This document shows, in pieces, positions 1-10,268 of a stretch of DNA of 64,000 nucleotides. The stretch is from NCBI GenBank assembly GCA_016800925.1, contig JABCPU010000100.1, positions 122,330 to 186,329 on the forward strand, in the 5' to 3' direction. This stretch comes from Suillus spraguei (taxonomy: Eukaryota > Basidiomycota > Agaricomycetes > Boletales > Suillaceae). The translations under genes were made by a program, and so were the position numbers. Positions within the stretch are counted from its first letter, which is position 1; every line of letters begins with the position of its first letter. The notes beneath the pieces were generated by a model. It saw only the letters and a program-made list of their open reading frames with translations, did not search any database and was not told where the DNA came from.

Positions 1-127
1 CCCTTGATCGTACTTGGAACGCGTTCCTTGTACTTTCACCTTGTCCTCTTCTGGGCATTGTAAGAACTCCCAGCAGACCGACTGTGTCTTTTCACTGTCG
101 CTGGTGACGCCACCCCAGTTCGTAACA
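1..127 (+). repeat. 5' LTR of G1 copy 1, last 127 bases
   Basis: Matches 7149-7275 with two differences and ends in the same GTTCGTAACA. The rest lies left of the window. The leader 128-264 carries no ORF I can support, and I did not recognise a tRNA primer-binding site directly after the LTR. Confidence 0.92.
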
Positions 128-264
128 AAAGATTAAAGTCCCTTTTTGATCGTCGACTATCCAGTCTTCGACCCTGAACCCTGATCACCTAGATCAACAG
201 ACTAGCGTACGTGTACGCTGAGCAGATTGTCAAGAGGAAGCCCCCTGACAGAAGAAAAGCCCTG

Positions 265-1162
265 ATGGACAGCAAGACAGCGCATGTAGGCACTGAGAAA
301 GTATAACTCACCAGACGAATCATCAAACCTGACAACCAAAGACTTCAAATACAAGATTGGTCAACCAATCGGTTTTGATGGAGATCGCGATAACTCTCGC
401 GAGTTTATCCAGTCGTGCAACTTGCACTTTGACATCAATGAAAAGCTTTACACCACCGACAAACAGAAGATCATCTACATAACATCCTTTATGACCGAAA
501 GGAACGCCAAATCTTGGAAGGAACAATTCCTTGAACACGCCCAATCTACCGACACTTCTGGACAAAAAGTTGGTTATGGGACGATGGCAGAGTTTATGAA
601 GAGCTTCAAAGAAGCATTCGAACCAGTGGATACTAAAGGAACCGCGCTCACGAAACTCAGAAATCTCAAACAAGGAACTGAAGATCTCCACACCTACGTC
701 GCTGACTTTGAGGCACTTGCAGCCAAGGCTCAGATCACCGACAACGCAACGGAGATCCAATTCTTCCAAGACGGCCTTAATTGGGGTATCCTTACAAAGC
801 TTTTCGCAACAGGAGATGTCTCCAAAATATTCAGAGAAGTTGTGCTGCAGTGCGTTGCTATTGACAACGCCCATCATTGTCTTCAAGCCATGAGGACACG
901 TCATGCTCCACAGCAGAAGAAGAAGAACTACGGGAATGCACGGTATATTCTGAACCGTGATTCCAACGCAATGGTCGTAGATCGAATCTCAGACATGGAA
1001 AGATCCGAATGCATGAAGAAAGGACAATGCTTCGGATGCAAGAAGACAGGACACCGTATCCATAATTGTCCTGAAAGAAAGAAGAAGACTCCGCCCTGAC
1101 AAACTGAAGTCAAAGAAGAAGAAGATGAAGAAACAGTAAGACGGATTGTCCAGGATTTTTGA
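265..1162 (+). pseudogene. gag: Gag of G1 copy 1, with CCHC zinc knuckle, premature TGA
   Basis: Structural capsid/nucleocapsid protein that packages the element RNA. The open frame runs from about 290 to a TGA at 1097-1099, then stays open to a second TGA at 1160-1162. The N-terminal part is a helical retrotransposon Gag domain. A C-X2-C-X4-H-X4-C zinc knuckle (CFGCKKTGHRIHNC) sits near 1030-1075 and is followed by Lys/Arg- and Glu-rich residues. The start is unclear: an ATG at 284 is followed at once by TAG in this frame, and an ATG at 265 lies in another frame that closes at 305, so either a short indel or a TAG change has removed the start. The TGA at 1097 would be CGA with one C to T change, so I take 1160 as the ancestral end, directly after a slippery heptamer. 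Confidence 0.85.
1153..1159 (+). promoter_or_regulatory. Predicted -1 ribosomal frameshift heptamer at gag/pol junction (G1)
   Basis: G GAT TTT in gag phase, followed immediately by the TGA at 1160-1162. Slipping back one base puts the ribosome on TTG at 1159, which is the pol frame and is open for 729 codons. G GAU UUA is a known -1 slip site at a retroviral pro-pol junction; this sequence differs only in the last base. The function is inferred. Confidence 0.6.
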
Positions 1163-4100
1163 TTTGGAGAAACAAAGACTCGACGTATGTTTCTCCTAAT
1201 GTATTACTAAGACTTGTACGCACTGTAGGTGAAAGAAAAGAACTTTGTGTCCCTATCACCCTCCACTCGCGTACTTGCTTGAAATCCGTCGACACTACCG
1301 CTATTATCAATTCAGGAGCAGCAGGAACATTCATTTCTGAAGAGTTTGTGAATCTTCATCAAATCACAAAGCGAAAACTCAAAACACCATTTCGAGTTAC
1401 GACGGCAGATGGAACCCTCATAAAAGGAGGACCAATCACACACTACTGTCTTCTGGTGGTCAAAATTGATGAACGAACCATGTATGGGAAATTCAACATC
1501 ACCAAATTAGGAAGAAGAGATCAAATCCTTCTTGGAATCCCATGGTTACGAGCAATGAACCCAATTATAGATTGGGCTGCTGAAACACTTATCCTTCCAC
1601 GGACGGAGAAATCAGATGAAATCAAAATTGATTTGGACACAGATCGAAAGAAGAACGGACTCCCCCGACTCTTCAGCCATCACACTAAATGGCTACATTC
1701 TCGTCTTCCGAAACCTTTCATCGCTTCTCCTATTGATGTTCCTGAAGACCCGGAACCAGAAGTACGAATGCCACATACCATAAACCCCGCTCCACATGTC
1801 CAACTGCCAAGGCCAGTATCACCGATTCCCCGTGCAGAAAAGCGAAAGAATGAATCCGAACCCGAACACTGGGTCGGACAAGAACCTATTGAGCAACGGC
1901 CAATAGAAGAACAGAAACATGGAAAGAGAAAAACGGAAGAAGAACTCCCCGGACGAGATACCAACGTACCAAAACTGTCCAAATTCTACATTCCCTCAAA
2001 AACTCTTTCAGTTTCAGTTGAAGAAACCTCCAATGAAGAAGAACCCATGCCCTCGTTGATCCCAACAGAGAATGATGATCAATTCAATACCATGCAAGAC
2101 GTTTGGCATGTACCAGAAGTCCGTGAAATTTCCTCTTATGAACTAGGAGATGGAGAATTTCTTGTGGAATATGATACTGATGGAGTTAGCATGAGAATCA
2201 TAGAAGAAGTCTCCATGGACACGCCCCTAACACGTGATGGAACTTCTCGATTCGAACGACTCCCCAATTACTCCACAACTCCTCTTTCCCCTCCGAAATA
2301 CAGTAACAAAGCTCAGGAATTCGCCACGGATGAAAAGGAAAAGAAGAAGAAATCCTTCGAAGAATTGGTCCCGGACTATTTGCACGACTTTGCAGATGTC
2401 TTTGCTAAGGATGGGTTGAACAAACTACCTCCCGAACGCCCTGGTATAGATCATCGGATTGACACTAAACCCGGTTTTATCCCTCGCACATCTAAGGTTT
2501 ACCTGTTATCGGAAAAAGAACGCGCCGCCGTCAAAACATTTATTGATGAAAACGTTGCGAAAGGTTTTATCTCAGAATCGAAGTCACCCCAAGCTAGTGG
2601 CTTCTTCTTTGTGGGAAAGAAGAGTGGAGAATTGCGTCCCTGTCAAGATTACCGCTACATCAATGATTGGACAGTCAAGAACGCATACCCACTTCCACTT
2701 CCTATCTCCCTCGTCGCACGACTTCACAATGCACAGTTCTTTACGAAAATGGATATTCGAATCCATCCCGATGATCGCTGGAAAGCTGCTTTTACTACGG
2801 AATTCGGCCTTTTTGAACCAAATGTCATGTTCTTTGGCCTTTGTAATTCCCCAGCAACTTTCCAAGCATACATGAATCGCACCTTCCAACAGGAAATCAA
2901 CGAAGGATGGATGGTTATCTACATGGACGATATCCTGATTTTCTCTATGACTATGGAAGAACACCGTGAAAGAACTAGACGGGTTTTGATGAAAATACGA
3001 AAAGAACATCTGTTCCTGAAACCGGAGAAATGCACGTTTGATGCAGAAGAAGTGGAATACCTCGGAATGATAATTCGCCCCGGACAAGTTGCAATGGACA
3101 CCGCCAAAACCAAGGGAATCTCCAAATGGCCAGTTCCGAAATCTGTAAGAGATGTTCGGTCATTCCTCAGCTTTTGCAACTTCTACCGCACGTTCATTTC
3201 CCACTATTCTGACATCGCTCGACCGCTTATCGATTTAACAAAGAAAGATAAGGCCTTTGATTGGTCAACCGAGTGCATGGATACCTTCGAAGAACTGAAA
3301 CAACGCTTTACATCACAACCGGTACTCCGTAACCCTGATCCGTCCTGACAATTTGCTATTGCTACCGACGCTTCGCTCGTAGCAACTGGTGGAGTTCTCC
3401 TGCAGACTGATGAGAATGGTGTTTATCACCCATGTGCATACCTCTCACAGTCTTTGAACCCTGCGGAGCGCAATTACCAGATCTTTGACTGGGAACTCCT
3501 TGCCGTAATCCGGGCATTGAACGAATGGCGTCATTATCTCGAAGGAAACTCACACCCTGCCTTGGTATTCACCGACCACAAGAACCTTCTGTACTTTAGA
3601 AGTGCACAAAAGCTTACCCGCCGCCAAGCACGTTGGCAACTGATTTTGTCTATTTATGACATTGAACTGCATCACGTTGCAGGTACTAAATTAGCAGTAC
3701 CTGATGCACTATCTCGCCGGCCCGACTACGATTCCGGTAAAGATGATAACGAAGACCAGACTCTCCTCCCTGACGCCCTATTTGTTCGTCTTATTGACAC
3801 CGACTTGAAGGATGTGCTGTCATCCTCTGACCCCCTCGACGACCCTGTCTTCAAGACGGCGTCTGATGCCCTTGATGGCGTGTGCCTTCCCCCTATGAAA
3901 TCGGCACTCTCTGACTGGAAGATTGAGGAGAACGTCCTCTATTTTAAGAATCGCGCCTATATTCCACCGGCGCATCGCTCCGATATCCTGAAAAGGTATC
4001 ATGATCATCCTACCGCGGGACACCCCGGCAGGTTCAAAACTGAAGAACTCGTGAAACGGGAAGCCTGGTGGCCTGCAATGGGCTCTTATATTCAGAAATA

Positions 4101-5244
4101 CGTTGAGGGTTGTGCCCTTTGTCAGCAAATGAAAGCGTATACTCACCCTGTTCGGCCCCCGCTCACACCTATTCCCTCCTCGGCGGTTCGCCTGTTTTCC
4201 CAGGTCTCTGTCGATCTTATCACGGACCTCCCTGTCTCCGGAGGCTTTGACAGTATCATGGTCGTGGTAGACCATGGCCTTACGAAGGGGGTAATTATTA
4301 TCCCTTGTTTGAAAACCATCACTTCCGAAGGCGTTGCTAAACTATTTTTAAAACACGTCTACCGTCGATTTGGACTCCATGACAAAGTTATATCGGATCG
4401 AGGCCCGCAGTTCCTATCTCGCTTCTCTAAGGAACTTGCCCGACTTCTCGACTACGTCATCGCTCCATCCACGGCTTATCACCCGCAGACTGATGGTCAA
4501 ACTGAAAGGCTAAATCAAGAACTCGAAACATATCTACACATCTATTGCCGCAACAACCCAGAAGATTGGGTAGAACACCTACCAATCGCCGAATTCGTCC
4601 ACAACCACCGAAAACATGATGCAAGGAATGCATCACCTTTCTATCTAATGATGGGATACGAACCACGCGCTATCCCTCACCTTATCCCTGACTCATCTGT
4701 CCCCACAGCAGAAGATCGAGTACGATCTCTGCAGAAGATAAGAGAAGAAGCAATCGCCTGTCATAACATTGCAATGCAGACAATGGCCGAACGATCCCAA
4801 GGAGATAAGTACACCCCGTGGAAGATCGGAGATAAGGTTTGGCTATCTGCCGCTAATCTTAGACTCAAACTCCCATCAAGGAAACTCGCCCCAAAGCGAT
4901 ATGGACCTTTCCCGATCATCGATGTCTTATCTCCCATCACGTTCACACTCAAACTCCCGCCGCAGTGGAAAATTCATCCCACGTTCCACGCTTCTGTCTT
5001 ATCATCCTATAGCGAAACGGACGTACACGGCCCGAACTTCCCCGAACCACCACCTGACATCATCGAAGAAGAAGAAGAATATGAAGTAGAAGCAATTCTT
5101 TCTCACAAAGGAACCGGCACTCGCCGACGATATCTTGTTTCCTGGAAAGGATATTCATCGGGAGATAACGAATGGCTCCCAGAAAAGAACTTGAAGAACT
5201 CCGCTCGAATCTTGAATGCTTATAAGAAGCAACACGCCCTCTGA
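1159..5244 (+). pseudogene. pol: Pol polyprotein of G1 copy 1: protease-RT-RNase H-integrase-chromodomain
   Basis: Replicates and integrates the element. Domains in order: aspartic protease at about 1250-1560, RT at 2400-3000 with YMDD at 2920-2931, RNase H at 3350-3720 (FAIATDAS), integrase zinc finger HX..HX..CX2C at about 3990-4130, integrase core at 4200-4520 (Asp in VDLITDL, Asp in VISDRGPQF, Glu in DGQTERLN), and a chromodomain at about 5080-5230 (EVEAILSHK .. YLVSWKGY). Lesions: the protease motif reads IINSGA, with AAT at 1309-1311 in place of the catalytic Asp codon; a 21-base deletion at about 2757 removes seven residues beside the first RT aspartate that are present in copy 3; TGA at 3346-3348 splits RT from RNase H. 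It is reached from gag by a -1 shift. A dead copy, but the domains are clear. Confidence 0.92.
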
Positions 5245-5298
5245 TTATCCTTCAGTCAATCAACTCGCACCAGCACTTGATCAACTACCACCATCGAA

Positions 5299-6768
5299 AT
5301 GTCTTTCCCCACTCCTTACATCACCCCCGTTACCATTGCCAACGATAACTCCGACTCTGATGTTGAAAACTACGGATCCCTCACTACAGAAATCGACAAT
5401 ACCTCTTACATCGAAGCCGCCCTTCTATGTGAAGGACATGCCCTTGAAATTGAAAGAATCCTCACTGAAAAAGGCGCCTTCCTGGCCCTCCTCCTCGTCA
5501 ACATTATCCGCACCGCCGCTCTCATTGAAGCCACAGCTAAGGAAACTACCAATCCTACATTCCGTCAACGCTTTCTACATCTTCAAAAACGTATTCGTTC
5601 TTACGCTATGCTGTTGCTTCCCGGTTCTTTTAAAAGCAATGTTGAAGAAGCTATTCACATCGTGGCCGAACGTCGAGCAGGTGTTGCTCGACCTCCCTCT
5701 CCGCAGGAAGATACGCCACTTCCTATTCCAGTACCCTCTTCTTCGTGTGTGTATTCTAGTGTTGACGCCCTTGCTGGCTTATGCACTGCTGTTCAAGAGA
5801 TCGGGCAGCTTACCAACGCAGTCGTCGAAACCATCCAGCAATCAGTCGCTGAGACTAGAGCAGCCAGAAACTTAGTCGAAGAAGCCATTACCGATCTACA
5901 ACAAACACAAGCCAACCTCACCTCCCCCAGAACCCCGTCTCCTATCGAGAAACCGACCTCACTATCTCCCGTCATAGTCTCTCTTGACCATCCCACGTGG
6001 CTGTATGAACCTTGCACAGAAGAGCAGTGTGAGGCCACAAAATTACTAAAGATCCCTGTCACTGAGCTGATAATGCTTGGCCCCTGACTTCGTGATCTAC
6101 ATATTCATCCCCCTATGTCTATTCCGTCATCATTTGGTCCAATGGACCCCGTCTCACCAGTCCTAGTTAAAGACTTCGGCATCACTTCCCCCTCGTCCTC
6201 TAACGAACTCCTCGCAATCGTTGAAAGAGGAACTACTCCTGACCTCCCTGCATCTGCATACACTCTCACTCCTGCTCAGCAGACACAACTCAGATGCGAA
6301 AATACCCTTGCCCTGAAACGTATGAGAAGGAATAAGGGGAAGAAACGCGCCAGGTCTACTAGTCCCACACCTGTCATCTCCCCATCACCACTATGCAAGG
6401 TCCATTCCAACCCTGATGAAAACCTGAAATGTCGTGTCTGTGGACTACTTGGACATCGTCAGAAGAATTGTGCGGAATATCAGTGCAAGGTTTGCAGATA
6501 TTGGTCGCCCACTCACCTGTCCATCTATTGTCCTCGATGAGTTGGACCTCCTCCCTTCGAGTTAACCTGGAAGGATGACGGATTCTATGACGCACTTCGT
6601 TCTTGGGAGCAACAACTTGACAATGAACGAATTCAGGCAGAGAAGAAGAGGGATTCTAAACAACGCGCTGGACTTGAAGAAGCCGCGTATATGAGGAGTG
6701 GGTCCTTTGCTGACGAAGACTACGAGTGGAGTGACGATCCCGTTTACTATGCGAACCAAGATGAGTAA
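5299..6768 (+). pseudogene. Third ORF of G1 element after pol, zinc-knuckle protein (unknown function)
   Basis: A frame of 490 codons starting at ATG 5299, 54 bases after the pol stop, and ending at TAA 6766-6768, just before the polypurine tract. It has two in-frame TGA codons (6085 and 6538). The N-terminal 130 residues are predicted mainly helical; the middle is Pro/Ser-rich; the C-terminal part has C-X2-C-X4-H-X4-C (CRVCGLLGHRQKNC) followed by a second Cys/His set (CKVCRYW .. HLSIYC) and an acidic tail. The copy on the other strand (57947-59446) keeps the same start region, length, zinc motifs and tail although many residues differ, so the protein has been under selection. It occupies the env position but I see no signal peptide or membrane anchor. 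I do not recognise a family. A second nucleic-acid-binding protein is plausible but unproven. Confidence 0.85.
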
Positions 6769-6800
6769 AGTCGGTGACTTTACGTGTAAAAAGGGGGTAA

Positions 6801-7275
6801 TGTTACAATCGTACGTGCCCCTATTCATTTTCCCTTTTGTTCCTTTACCTGTATATCATGTCACGTGACTCCGACTCATATGCTCAATGCATCTGTATGA
6901 TACATGCCTTCCTTATTAGGATACGCAGTTATGTTCTCATGGTTACCTGGTCTGTGCGCACATATTGGCCTATTTAAGCACAGTGTACTTGTAGTAGATT
7001 TGCTACTTTAATCTTACTGGGTTTTACCTGGAATCTCCTTCGCTTAGGTCTCCAACCTAAGTCGTCTTGAATCGTCTCTAAGTCTAAGCACTCCTTAGCC
7101 TTAGTCTCTATTCTCGCAGAACCTCTTAGACTTGTCTTCGAGGCCGAACCCTTGATCGTACTTGGAATGCGTTCCTTGTACTTTCACCTTGTCCTCTACT
7201 GGGCATTGTAAGAACTCCCAGCAGACCGACTGTGTCTTTTCACTGTCGCTGGTGACGCCACCCCAGTTCGTAACA
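6801..7275 (+). repeat. 3' LTR of G1 copy 1 (475 bp)
   Basis: Starts TGTTACAATC and ends GTTCGTAACA, giving TG..CA ends with a TGTTA/TAACA inverted repeat. It is preceded by a purine-rich AAAAAGGGGGTAA tract at 6788-6800 that would prime plus-strand synthesis. LTRs of the same family are at 57441-57916 and 61133-61607 on the reverse strand. The five bases after it are GCTCA. Confidence 0.95.
6971..6978 (+). promoter_or_regulatory. TATA-like box in G1 LTR
   Basis: TATTTAAG inside the LTR, followed by GCACAGTGTACTTG. The same TTATTTAAGCA context is kept in the reverse-strand LTR at 57441-57916. Its position about 170 bases into the LTR suits the U3 promoter. No start site can be seen. Confidence 0.4.
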
Positions 7276-7277
7276 GC

Positions 7278-7481
7278 TCATACTGGCTAGCCAAGCTAGA
7301 TGGCAGCATATCCAAACTACATTACGCAGTGTTCTGCTTGATCCCTTATCACCCGCATATCAATACTAAACTTTCAGTTACTAGTGTCACTGGTCTAGAT
7401 GAAGAAGCTTTGGACTCACAGGCAGGAGAAGACGACGATGAGCCGGCAGATGAAGACATTGGCTTCAGCACCGACGCTTAA
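7278..7481 (+). pseudogene. C-terminal end of pol from a third gypsy-type element
   Basis: Open from the edge of the G1 LTR to TAA 7479-7481. The translation begins SYWLAKLDGSISKLHYAVF and continues into an acidic tail. The pattern YxLAxLDGxxSKLxxAxFRLIPY is, from memory, the C-terminal part of integrase in some basidiomycete gypsy elements. The N-terminal remainder would lie left of copy 1, outside the window. It shows that copy 1 inserted into an older element. Confidence 0.5.
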
Positions 7482-8202
7482 CCCCTCCTATCCCATAACA
7501 CTACTACTGACACTCGTTATCATACTGCCGCTCTCTAATACCATGCTCTCCCTGAAAAACACAAAAAACACAAAAACACAAATACCGCTCAGTACGATAG
7601 TGTCAGTTTTACCCCAGGTTTCATCCGGTGTCTCAGTTTCTCTTATCAAAGTCTCCGCTCTCTAGATCTCACTTACTTACACTACACGCTAACAGCGCAC
7701 AGACTCTTATATCAAAGATAATACCACAATGGACTGCAAAGAATGGACTGATACCGCGCACCGATCATTACTGTACATATTTCCTTCTACCGCGGAGGCA
7801 GCGCACCACGCACATTTCATAGAACCAAGGACATCACGCACGCAGCGGTATCACACAGGAATAGAAGAAGGAAGTGCAATGATGAAGACAAGACGAGCGG
7901 CAACTCGCAATTTTGGCCGTACTTTCACTCTAGTCTCATCTTACACGAGCGCTCATTTTCCCTTACTATATCACACAGGCACTCAATGGACTAGTACTGG
8001 AATTTGGACACGGACATGGGACATTCGAACAGGACTGCCGACTCACTTTGCCTTACCGGCGGTACGACCACAGGAGACAGACTCATATGCACGCTGTAAA
8101 GATACAACCTAGCTTGGGCTGTAGATAAACCACTGCCTAAACTAGTATGTTAGTCTTGCACTCCGTCTAGTCTGCTTCACTTGTAAGAACAAGAGCATTC
8201 GA
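7482..8202 (+). other. Non-coding stretch downstream of the pol relic
   Basis: No convincing gene; the short open frames show no recognisable domain. It contains several GCGGTA/TACCGC words, as does the sequence up to 11400. Best read as the 3' untranslated part of the third element. Confidence 0.4.
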
Positions 8203-9080
8203 CCCTAAAGGGGGATGCCTATTTAGTATGGTCAAGTTCTTGTCTAACTTATTTGCGAAACAAGTGTCTGAGTCAGCGGTAAGTTGCCGCAGTCAGCGAT
8301 GATACCGCCAGAACTAGTGTCGTGCGCTGTGGTGCTACCATCATCGAGATAAGGTCAGTAACAGTTGCGTCTAGCGAGTGATGTCGAGTGGTGGTCTCAG
8401 CGGTAGCAGTAAGGTTGCGAGTGGTGCAAAGAAACAGTAAAGAAGTCCGCGGTACTTTCAGCGGTAAAGTAGCGGAGCATGAGAAGTTCAGTCAAAAGTA
8501 ACAATCAAAAGTCCAGCGGTAACGGAGAACGAGTATGATGTATTAACGAGCGATAAGGGAACTTTAAAGACTATGTCCACTACTGGGTTGATCCAGAGCT
8601 AGACAATAATCCTGACCTATAGTATGTGCGATGGTGTAAAATCAGGTGCTCTATCATGTGGGGTGTGCGGTGCTTATATCCTAATTCGTATGTACTCGGA
8701 ATACTCTAGGCGAGATCAGTAGCACTGGAGTGTAGTAACCGCCGTAAGTAAACATAGCGCGAGGTGCTGCAGCACGAGGCAACATGTAATAACGCTTGCC
8801 GTGGAATCAGTGATAATGAACAGGAAACAAACTACGCACCAAATGGAGCTATGCGGACGTGGAAAGGACATGGAAGGACATCGGTTCGTGGAACGTGGTG
8901 CGGCAGTCGGTATGGTGTGCAGTAAGTGTGGGATGCCGCCGGTTACTGCTAAAGGGGTAAGAAGGCCATGGACTAGTGGTAACTCCTGTAGATGTGAGAC
9001 AAGTGTCAAAATATGGGGTTTTAAGCCCAGCGCCAATATGTTCGTTACAACGCGCTACAGTATACAAGTATATGGTACAA
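8203..9080 (+). repeat. Polypurine tract and LTR-like sequence of the third element
   Basis: TTCGACCCTAAAGGGGGAT ending near 8215 closely matches the tract before the G2 3' LTR (TTCGGCCCTAAAGGGGGGAT, ending near 17230). It should therefore be a plus-strand primer, with an LTR starting at TGCC 8216. The right end is not identified: I found no second copy to align. The region is rich in GCGGTA words. No gene is seen. Confidence 0.4.
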
Positions 9081-9101
9081 AGGAAGAGACATGCTAAGTA
9101 C

Positions 9102-10268
9102 TCAATCACTGCGTGCCTTCTTGATGCGGTCCAGATAGCCATGAAGATACTTCATGCTCGTGGCCATCTCTTTCATCAGGCCTTGCATCTGCACGTACCG
9201 CGCATCCAGCTTCTGCATCTCAGTGTCAGCCAACAAGAACAGGTCTGGAATGGTGCACAGCTCATCCAGCTGCCGCTGGAATTCTGCTTCGTCCTCTATG
9301 TCAGAGTCCTCAGCGACCTGCTTAGCAACTTCTCCCATATCCATCTCCTCCCCTTCTGTCAGCTCTATTGCCACTTCAGGCAGACTGCCAGCAGTAACTT
9401 CACTACCAGCCTTACCACTACCACTATCGCCGGTGGTAGGCGGTGTCTTTGTTGCAGTCTTGGCCTTACGCTCTATGAACAAGTTAACAAGGTTAGAAGT
9501 TTGACCTGTGCAGAACTTACTACCGAAGTATCTGGATTGGATGCAGCCAGTCTTTAGCTTGCGGCATGGCCAACAGCTATACCCATGCTTGCCGGAGCAG
9601 AGTAGCTTCAGACGAGCGCAGCGCTCACACGGCTTTGAGTACACAATGTCGCCAGCTCTCCTACCAATCCTGGGGCGCGGCTTTGGACACTAGACATAGC
9701 ACATAAGTAAAGGCAAGCAAAAGAGAGATAGCGAGAACTTACTGAAGTACCCTCAGTTGATGCTAATGGCGCCGCCATACCCTCCACATCACCACTGGTA
9801 ACCTCCTTCATTGGCATGTCTACCACAGTGACTTCCTTCTCCTTGCCCTTCTCATCAGCAGTGGCAGCTAACTTCTCTTGCTCACACTTAATCTTCGCGG
9901 CAAGTCAAGCTGCGCAAACTTGCTCGGTCCAGCGATCGTACACCTTACTCGCTTCCAGTCCCGCGGTGTTCTCTGCCAGCAGCAAGACTAACGCTAGGCT
10001 ATATGTCTTCCCATCCAAACGACACTTCGCCATTGTGCCCTATACCGTAGAAATGAGCAAACACACAGAACACCGCCAAACGTCGCTTACCGTAGCAAGA
10101 GCCCACTCGTTCATCTACTGCTTCTTCTCAGCGGCTAAGTCCTCACGGTCCTCAGGAATGCATGTGGTCAGCACCTTGACCATAGCGTGGATCGTGGCAA
10201 ACTTCTCAACCAAGGCAACAGCCTCAGGGCAAAGGTCGGAACCAAGGTCGAAGAGAGACATACTGTAG
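9102..10268 (-). pseudogene. Reverse-strand gene with paired CX2CX6C motifs and helical C-terminus
   Basis: Unrecognised protein, read in three exons on the reverse strand. Exon 1 starts at ATG 10268 (MSLFDLGSDL..) and ends near 10098 at a GTAAGC donor. Exon 2 runs from about 10036 to 9740. An intron GTAAGT..TCTAG follows, and exon 3 ends at 9102. Exon 3 has two C-X2-C-X6-C units (CERCARLKLLC and CWPCRKLKTGC) and ends in a likely coiled coil (LDARYVQMQGLMKEM). The motif pair resembles halves of Zn2Cys6 clusters. Two in-frame stops (TAG in exon 1, TGA in exon 2) suggest decay, although exon borders are guesses. The antisense ORF of the G2 element (16042-17037) has the same kind of motif pair, so it may be retroelement-borne. 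Confidence 0.5.

Larger units (their letters stand above)
1..7275 (+). mobile_element. Ty3/gypsy chromovirus, family G1, copy 1 (5' LTR cut by window edge)
   Basis: Nearly complete LTR retrotransposon: tail of the 5' LTR, leader, gag, pol (protease, RT, RNase H, integrase, chromodomain), a third ORF, polypurine tract and complete 3' LTR. The gag-pol order with integrase after RNase H is Ty3/gypsy, and the C-terminal chromodomain places it among chromoviruses. The 127 bases shared by both LTRs differ at two positions I can see, so insertion looks recent, yet the coding region is broken by TGA stops, a protease Asp to Asn change and a 21-base RT deletion. A second copy of the family lies at 57441-64000 on the other strand, and a solo LTR at 61133-61607. 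The element interrupts the pol tail of another element that resumes at 7278. The 5' target-site duplication lies outside the window. Confidence 0.93.

Noticed and set aside
323..904. Reverse-strand 193-codon frame across G1 gag
   Set aside because: Complement of gag codons; no recognisable features.
1097..1099. TGA at 1097 as the natural gag stop
   Set aside because: The frame continues open to a TGA directly after a slippery heptamer, and the 1097 codon fits the CGA to TGA decay seen elsewhere.
3820..4275. Reverse-strand 151-codon frame in G1 integrase
   Set aside because: Shadow of pol; no domain, and not kept open in copy 3.
5299..6768. ORF3 as a retroviral-type envelope
   Set aside because: It has the env position, but I see no signal peptide, fusion peptide or membrane anchor; zinc knuckles argue for nucleic-acid binding.
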